This document shows positions 60,801 through 64,000 of a stretch of 64,000 nucleotides of DNA, piece after piece. The stretch comes from Ciona intestinalis (taxonomy: Eukaryota; Chordata; Ascidiacea; Phlebobranchia; Cionidae). Location of the stretch: assembly GCF_000224145.3 (NCBI RefSeq), contig NC_020173.2:5952305-6016304 (forward strand), in the 5' to 3' direction. The notes beneath the pieces were generated by a model. It did not search any database. It had not been told where the DNA came from and saw nothing but the letters and a program-made list of their open reading frames with translations. Within the stretch, counting starts at the first letter, position 1. The number at the start of each line of letters is the position of its first letter. Made by a program: the position numbers and the translations under genes.

Positions 60801-62690
60801 TTTTATACAAGTCCATTTTCTAAGCAAACACATGCGGACCCCCCTCTTTTTAAATTCTTGGATACAGCCCTGGGTTGTAGTCTTGTTATAACTCCTGCGC
60901 AATGTAACTCAAACGTGGTTGGTTTACTTGGGATAGATTGTACAAGCGTCTGAACTCCATTGGCCGCCCAATACTCCGAATGGTTTAAGTTTACAAGCCG
61001 TATAGAATAGATTTCAAAAAAGATTGCATGTGAATTCATAACCTAGGGTGTTTTAGCGATTTAATTTAAAACCTGCGGCTGTCTGGATGCGTAGCCCGAG
61101 ATTTTAATCGGCGGGAAACCAGTCGACTTACTGCCGCAGACTTTGCGTTGTTTTTCCCGATCCTCCCCACCAACGTGTCACCATCTACATCGGCAGGTGC
61201 GCGATCAGTGAAGGGTAGCGTGTCAACCAAGTTACAATCAATGTACAATGAGACTTGGTCTTCCTCGACGGACATGACGAGTTTGTGCCATTTCTGCAAA
61301 ATAATATGTTGTTACTGGCGCTAGAATTGTGTTCTAGTTCAAACATTGTAATACATTAGGGTGGGGGAAGATGGGACACGTTTTCTTCTCATTTCTCGTC
61401 CCATTTGGTAGTAAACAAAGAACATTCAAAGTTATATATAACAGTATACTCACGACTCCCATAGACCGCTGGTAATTGTTTAAAACACGATCAGGGTGTT
61501 TGGATATTATGTACATAAAGTGTCTCATCTTACCCCACAGTACTATATTAACTTATGAATCTATTTTTACATTATAATGGATTTTGAAGTATCACTTATA
61601 CGTTGACATTGGACATGGAGGTTAATACATTTTTTTCAACAATTAACTTACAGATACATGCCCACATTAGAGCATTTATATGCAGCAATTTAAAACTGAA
61701 AACTCCCGTTGATATAAACAAAAGGGAAATTATTTTTGGCGGTCAAATACGAATATTATAAAACCTGTGGCGTTTAGTGAATTAGTAAAATAAGTTTTAT
61801 AGTACTGTGGGGAAGATGGAACACCTTTAGCACGTATTATCCAAATAGCCTGATCGTGCTTTAAACAATTATACAGTCTTTGGAATTTGTGGGGATACAT
61901 TTTTAATAATTCTTCGAATGTTCTTTGTTTACTCCCAAATGGGACGAAAAATAGAATAAAAGGCGTCCCATCTTCCCCACCCTTCTGTATAACATTATTT
62001 ACATCATCAAATAAAGCGTCCGTGTTCACGAACGTGGCTTTGTGTACGTAACCGTCATTGCCACGTGATATTAGCTCAACCAATCGGTTGGCTCCGTCCA
62101 AATTGACTCCAATCTGTTCTGAACCATCTCCATCGTTGACCTTAAAACATTTTAAAAATAAGTTCTCAAGTTTTTAAATAAGTTGTAACAAATTTAAAAT
62201 AATATCTCTTTTTTTCAAAAAAAGTTCTAAAATTTTAAAAATAAGATCTCAATTTTTTTAAATGCGTGTTATAACGACTGTCGTTATCCAGCCACACGAA
62301 GATAAAGCAAGTTACATTCATTGATATATAGGTAACGGTAGACGAAAAAATTAAACAACTATGTCGTAATTGTTGTTATACGTATAGTAGAGTGGGGGGA
62401 GATGGGACACCTTCAGCACATACTATCCAAATATCCTGATGTGTTTTAAACAATTAACAACGGTCTATGAAAGTCGCGAAGATACGATTTTATAATCCTT
62501 TGAATGTTTTTTGATTACTATCAATTGGGACGAGAAAGTAGAATGAAAAGGTGTCCCGTTTCCCCCACCCTACTATATATAACCAGAACATACCAGCCAA
62601 AGCTTCCATTGCTTTCTTGTGTTCTTTCCCAGCATTCTAAAGGTGCTTACGAAAGAATATTCGCTTGGAAGTCCCATTGGGTACACATTC
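45038..62690 (-). CDS. COL9A1: Collagen alpha-1(IX) orthologue (FACIT), 5'-most exons outside window
   Basis: Extracellular matrix collagen; vertebrate type IX coats type II fibrils. Exons, high to low: 62690-62594, 62140-62003, 61293-61132 (NC4 part); 59467-59309 (alternative first exon); then 57510-57475, 56902-56822, 56061-56026, 55647-55594, 55036-55010, 54886-54842, 54606-54577, 54451-54425, 54183-54139, 53840-53802, 53584-53552, 53107-53078, 53003-52950, 52736-52683, 52624-52571, 52304-52251, 51959-51852, 51651-51598, 51308-51255, 51000-50929, 50514-50479, 50129-50085, 50015-49983, 49475-49329, 48512-48458, 47827-47720, 47231-47151, 46610-46533, 45824-45651, 45165-45038. Diagnostic strings are [15 protein letters not shown] (NC4), [18 protein letters not shown] (NC2) and [12 protein letters not shown] (NC1). 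Many helix exons are 54, 45, 36, 27 or 108 bases. The gaps at 57005 and 51066 may hide exons. Confidence 0.93.
45460..45610. mobile_element. SINE 3' segments in opposed orientation
   Basis: A reverse segment (ttatccttacgtgg, cgttataacacg) is joined to a forward one (gcggacacaaggtgtatgat, gttataacgactg) in the last collagen intron. Confidence 0.65.
46533..48512 (-). CDS. COL9A1: COL9A1 NC2 hinge and COL1 helix
   Basis: Exon 48512-48458 encodes [18 protein letters not shown], matching GRAPTDQHIKQVCMRVIQ of human NC2, the trimerisation hinge, with its conserved Cys. Exon 47827-47720 continues [15 protein letters not shown] and re-enters the triple helix at [14 protein letters not shown]. Exons 47231-47151 and 46610-46533 carry further Gly-X-Y repeats. 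All joins are phase 1, as expected downstream of the split codon in NC2. Confidence 0.93.
46611..46812 (+). mobile_element. Third short interspersed family abutting a COL9A1 acceptor
   Basis: GAATGAAT repeats begin at the exon edge, followed by tcggtcacgataacgaagaa, gtaaaacaacagttgttaaa and aaggcgtgaccgttacaatc. On the minus (sense) strand the repeats read as an ATTC tract that forms the pyrimidine-rich acceptor of exon 46610-46533. Confidence 0.6.
47376..47585 (+). repeat. Exact 105-base tandem duplication
   Basis: Bases 47376-47480 and 47481-47585 are identical as far as read by eye, starting atgtttcatacagcccatta. They lie in a COL9A1 intron. Confidence 0.95.
47849..48150 (+). repeat. Degenerate 35-45 base tandem repeat
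   Basis: Units of the form gatttgtattttgtcttcat plus gttttaagtatgtttt decay from left to right. Confidence 0.75.
48530..57510 (-). CDS. COL9A1: COL9A1 main triple-helical region (COL3/COL2)
   Basis: Exons from 57510-57475 down to 49475-49329 encode about 416 residues, nearly all Gly-X-Y. The first is [12 protein letters not shown], whose cysteines could form interchain bonds. An interruption spans [19 protein letters not shown] and [11 protein letters not shown] (54183 to 53552) and probably corresponds to NC3. A smaller one is [10 protein letters not shown] (54606-54577). The helix ends GVPGLQGPP and passes into NC2. Exon starts follow pyrimidine-AG and most donors are GTAAGT. Vertebrate COL3+NC3+COL2 is nearer 490 residues; sequence hidden by the gaps could account for the difference. 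Confidence 0.92.
48630..48935 (+). mobile_element. Complete composite SINE, tRNA-like head
   Basis: gtatagtggttagcgcaccc (A box), atgggttcaaggctcgacgc (B box), body, A-rich middle, 3' segment gaggataaagtaagttacat and tail ATTCAATTCA. Antisense to the collagen gene. Confidence 0.85.
49095..49268 (-). mobile_element. MITE family A (COL9A1 intron)
   Basis: tagtggctgggggaagatgg to aaggtgtcccaccccacagt. Confidence 0.75.
51066..51115. other. Assembly gap (50 N)
   Basis: In the COL9A1 intron between exons 51308-51255 and 51000-50929; an extra N lies at 51059. Confidence 1.
51678..51835 (+). repeat. 27-28 base tandem repeat
   Basis: Five to six units of ttttgtttaacaatttggtt-type sequence directly upstream (sense) of a collagen intron end. 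Confidence 0.8.
52798..52917 (+). repeat. (ATTC)n microsatellite, about 29 units
   Basis: A 120-base run of ATTC with one ATTT, preceded by gagttac. It looks like an expanded SINE tail of which only the end remains. Confidence 0.95.
54645..54722 (-). mobile_element. SINE 3' segment, reverse
   Basis: acttatttatcccgcgttgc and caggtgttttgtttcacaca. Confidence 0.6.
55385..55545 (-). mobile_element. Third short interspersed family, reverse
   Basis: ctttttt atcaataa, then tttaactgttgttttagcat twice (a short internal duplication), tacccgtcttttggcttttg, and an ATTC-type tail. Confidence 0.55.
55715..55835 (+). mobile_element. SINE 3' segment
   Basis: aagaacaaggtgtatgatac, gttataatggctgtcattgc and atagataaataaa. 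Confidence 0.6.
56152..56340 (+). mobile_element. MITE family A (COL9A1 intron)
   Basis: A well preserved copy from tagtagggtggggaagatgg to ccatcttccccaccctacta. Confidence 0.85.
57005..57320. other. Assembly gap (316 N)
   Basis: Lies between collagen exons 57510-57475 and 56902-56822 and may hide one or more short Gly-X-Y exons. Confidence 1.
57511..59308 (-). other. COL9A1 intron after the short-form first exon
   Basis: About 1.8 kb. It holds a SINE at 58735-58935. No further Gly-X-Y exon was seen in the remaining sequence. Confidence 0.6.
58735..58935 (+). mobile_element. Composite SINE, diverged
   Basis: Body aacccagaggtaatgga, cattgtgggtgtaggtg, then 3' segment gctggcacgaggtgtaaaaa, cgcgaggataaagcaagtt and ATTC tail. 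Confidence 0.75.
59309..59467 (-). CDS. COL9A1: COL9A1 alternative first exon (short form, own signal peptide)
   Basis: 53 codons in phase 0: [20 protein letters not shown] is a good signal peptide. It is followed by a very basic stretch (residues 23-34, [12 protein letters not shown]), then a possible furin-type site (RSRR before Gln, residues 41-44) and GEPDPPAD. The donor gat|gtaagt joins in phase to CPVCPAG at 57510. The exon lies between the NC4 exons and the triple helix, where vertebrate COL9A1 has its internal promoter and short-form first exon. The alternative reading, that this is the only start and the NC4 exons belong to another transcript, cannot be excluded. Confidence 0.85.
59470..59660 (-). 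promoter_or_regulatory. Putative internal promoter of COL9A1
   Basis: Immediately upstream of the short-form ATG the sequence becomes GC- and CpG-rich (several gcgcc, cgccgc blocks) against an AT-rich background. No TATA box was seen. The promoter role is inferred from position. Confidence 0.4.
59876..60067 (-). mobile_element. MITE family A
   Basis: tagtaggttgggggaagatg to ccatcttcccccatcctact, about 400 bases upstream of the short-form exon. Confidence 0.85.
60580..60885 (-). mobile_element. Possible hAT-like short inverted-repeat element
   Basis: On the minus strand it starts cagggctgtatccaagaatt and contains agaggggggtccgc; the other end on the plus strand reads caggcggtagcaggctcgta with agaggggggtcac. 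CAGG ends and a G-run are typical of hAT-derived MITEs. No clear 8-base target duplication was seen. Confidence 0.35.
60926..61042 (-). CDS. COL9A1: Possible further NC4 exon of COL9A1
   Basis: An acceptor (ccctag) at 61044-61043 continues phase 0 from exon 61293-61132 with [20 protein letters not shown]. This resembles the last laminin-G strand of vertebrate NC4 (VPFELQWMLIHC) only loosely. Candidate donors at 60927 (phase 2) or near 60995 (phase 0) were not resolved; only the latter fits exon 57510. Further downstream the open frame runs into transposon-like sequence. Confidence 0.4.
61132..62690 (-). CDS. COL9A1: COL9A1 NC4 (thrombospondin-N/laminin-G-like) exons
   Basis: Three exons in phase 0 joins: 62690-62594 ([20 protein letters not shown]), 62140-62003 ([12 protein letters not shown] to TDALFDD) and 61293-61132 ([20 protein letters not shown] to NNAKSAA). 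They align block for block with human NC4 (YPNGLPEEYAFLTTFRM, SLFDSQWHKIMIGVE, LFVDCNRIESLP), the globular domain that projects from cartilage fibrils. The 62690 exon begins in phase 1, so at least one 5' exon with the long-form signal peptide lies upstream, probably beyond base 62800; none was identified. MITEs lie within 10-20 bases of two of the donors. Confidence 0.9.
61356..61545 (-). mobile_element. MITE family A (NC4 intron)
   Basis: attagggtgggggaagatgg to tgtctcatcttaccccacag. Confidence 0.8.
61800..61990 (+). mobile_element. MITE, adjacent to an NC4 splice donor
   Basis: tagtactgtggggaagatgg to tcccatcttccccaccctt. Its end lies about 12 bases from the exon edge at 62003. Confidence 0.8.
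62262..62325 (+). mobile_element. SINE 3' tail segment
   Basis: gcgtgttataacgactgtcg, cacgaagataaagcaagtta, cattcatt. Confidence 0.6.
62385..62575 (+). mobile_element. MITE family A, adjacent to an NC4 splice donor
   Basis: tagtagagtggggggagatg to cccgtttcccccaccctact. Its end lies about 18 bases from the exon edge at 62594. Confidence 0.85.
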
Positions 62691-62851
62691 CTGCGGAAGA
62701 AACTTGTAATTTGAATATGAAATATTTGTCAGTGGTTAGTTCAAATCTCACAGGGTTTTAGGTTCAAAGCTCGCTGCGGTGCGTGCGGCATACGAATTGG
62801 ACTCGATAAAGTCACGTAGCCGCCATTGGAAATTTTTATCTCGGCATTGAA

Positions 62852-63043
62852 TAGTAGGGCGGGGATGGATGGGACACCTTTTCATTTTTCTTTATCGACC
62901 CATTTGTTGATAAACAAAGAAAAATGAATAAGTTATAAAACTGTATCCTCACGACTCCCATAAACTATTATTGTTAATTGTTTAAAATATGATCAGGACA
63001 TTTGGATATTATATGCGGTGTTCCATCTTACCCCATATTACTA
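62852..63043 (-). mobile_element. MITE family A
   Basis: tagtagggcggggatggatg to ttccatcttaccccatatta. Confidence 0.8.
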
Positions 63044-63067
63044 TATAATGTACAATATAAATATATA

Positions 63068-63264
63068 TAGTATGTTGAGAAAAGATGGGACACGATTACC
63101 AGCACATAATATCAAAATATCCTGATCGTGTTTTAAGCAATTAACAACGGTCTATGGAAGTCGTAATACTACGGTTTTATCAATTTTAAATGATCTTTGT
63201 TTACTACCAAATGGGACGGGCAAATACAATGAAAAGCGTCCCATCTTCCCCAACCCTATACTAT
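63068..63264 (+). mobile_element. MITE family A, 5' repeat mutated
   Basis: tagtatgttgagaaaagatg to tcccatcttccccaacccta; only 24 bases from the preceding reverse copy. Confidence 0.8.
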
Positions 63265-63827
63265 ATAACTTTGAATGATCCGAAGTAATGAAAAAATACA
63301 AAGAGACAAAAATAAAAGTTATTATTATGTAATAGCTTCAGTAACCTAACCGTCTGAATCATAAATCACATTGTTTTATTTCTTCAATTACCCAAAGGGA
63401 TGTAAAAGCTTAAAAAACAGATGTCTTATTGCACACCACACAGAGATAAACTATATATTCGCCCGCTAAAAAATACCATTTTGAGTTCAAACCGGTATAG
63501 TATTATCTTCGACAAAAAGTATTGGGTCTTAGAAGAGTTACTTTACAAATATAATGTCAGTTATTATGATTTTCAGCTTGGGTGGTAAGAACGTGTTATT
63601 TTTTGGAGGGTGATTATTTATTTATACTGTACTATAAATAGCATGGATACAATGGTTTCGCTTTTTTTATTGTCTATTGCGAATTATTTTTTTCCTCAAA
63701 CGTGTTTTAATCGCGATAGTAATTAGATTTTTTTAGACGCACTATAAGGCATTCATGAACACCTATTTCGTAACCACTGAGCTATAAATATGTTTTGAAC
63801 ATAATTTGCTGCTGTTTAGCATAAATA

Positions 63828-64000
63828 TAGTAGGGTGGGGGGAGATGGGACACCTTTAGCACATAATACCAAATATCCTGATCGTGTTTTAAACAATTAA
63901 CAACGATCTATAGGAGCCGTGGAGATAAAGTTTTATAAAAAATCGTTGAATGTTTGTTTACTACCAAATTGGAGGAGAAAATAGACTGAAAAGGTGTCCC
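63828..64000 (+). mobile_element. MITE family A, cut by window end
   Basis: tagtagggtggggggagatg start; the right inverted repeat begins at aaaggtgtccc at the window edge. Confidence 0.85.

Larger units (their letters stand above)
62691..64000 (-). other. COL9A1 upstream intron, MITE-rich
   Basis: Three MITE copies and AT-rich filler. No further NC4 exon was identified, although the open frame should continue upstream. Confidence 0.5.

Noticed and set aside
60803..60926. Extension of the NC4-like open frame toward ...[15 protein letters not shown]
   Set aside because: This part overlaps a transposon-like inverted-repeat end and is unlikely to be collagen coding sequence.

Overview
The window looks like nuclear DNA of a sea squirt, most likely a Ciona species. 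The genes are intron-rich chordate orthologues in compact, AT-rich sequence. The introns carry a composite tRNA-derived SINE and a very dense short terminal-inverted-repeat MITE, and there are four runs of N. The species call is inference from gene content and repeat style; no species marker was tested.

Layout. 1-2567 (minus): PPP4R2, regulatory subunit 2 of protein phosphatase 4; its 3' end lies outside the window. 4477-5241 (plus): DAPP1, an SH2+PH adaptor in a single exon. 9270-25185 (plus): a contactin-family cell adhesion gene with signal peptide, six Ig domains and two FN3 domains. Its fifth Ig domain appears twice across an N gap, and the last two FN3 domains and GPI signal of vertebrate contactins were not found. 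25423-26991 (minus): the 5' part of a non-LTR retrotransposon (zinc-knuckle ORF1 and start of an APE-type endonuclease). 27-32.7 kb: no recognised gene, but clusters of TGACGT (CRE/ATF-like) sites. 32741-42373 (plus): a hippocalcin/neurocalcin-type neuronal calcium sensor in five exons, complete. 45038-62690 (minus): an alpha-1 type IX collagen (COL9A1) orthologue, a FACIT collagen. Its 3' end is complete, and its NC4 (thrombospondin-N/laminin-G-like) exons are partly in the window.

All exon joins given for PPP4R2, contactin, hippocalcin and collagen IX were checked by hand for reading phase and are consistent. The genes are functionally unrelated neighbours: phosphatase regulation, phosphoinositide signalling, neural adhesion, neuronal calcium sensing and extracellular matrix. 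No operon is evident.

Most notable points. (1) COL9A1 has an internal first exon with its own signal peptide between the NC4 exons and the triple helix, like the short-form promoter of vertebrate COL9A1. (2) Tails of a SINE sit directly upstream of many contactin splice acceptors and may supply the pyrimidine tract. (3) About 34 MITE copies occur in 64 kb, several within about 25 bases of splice donors, and a minisatellite seems to have grown from a MITE end. (4) The contactin locus shows an assembly-type duplication and an apparent 3' truncation.
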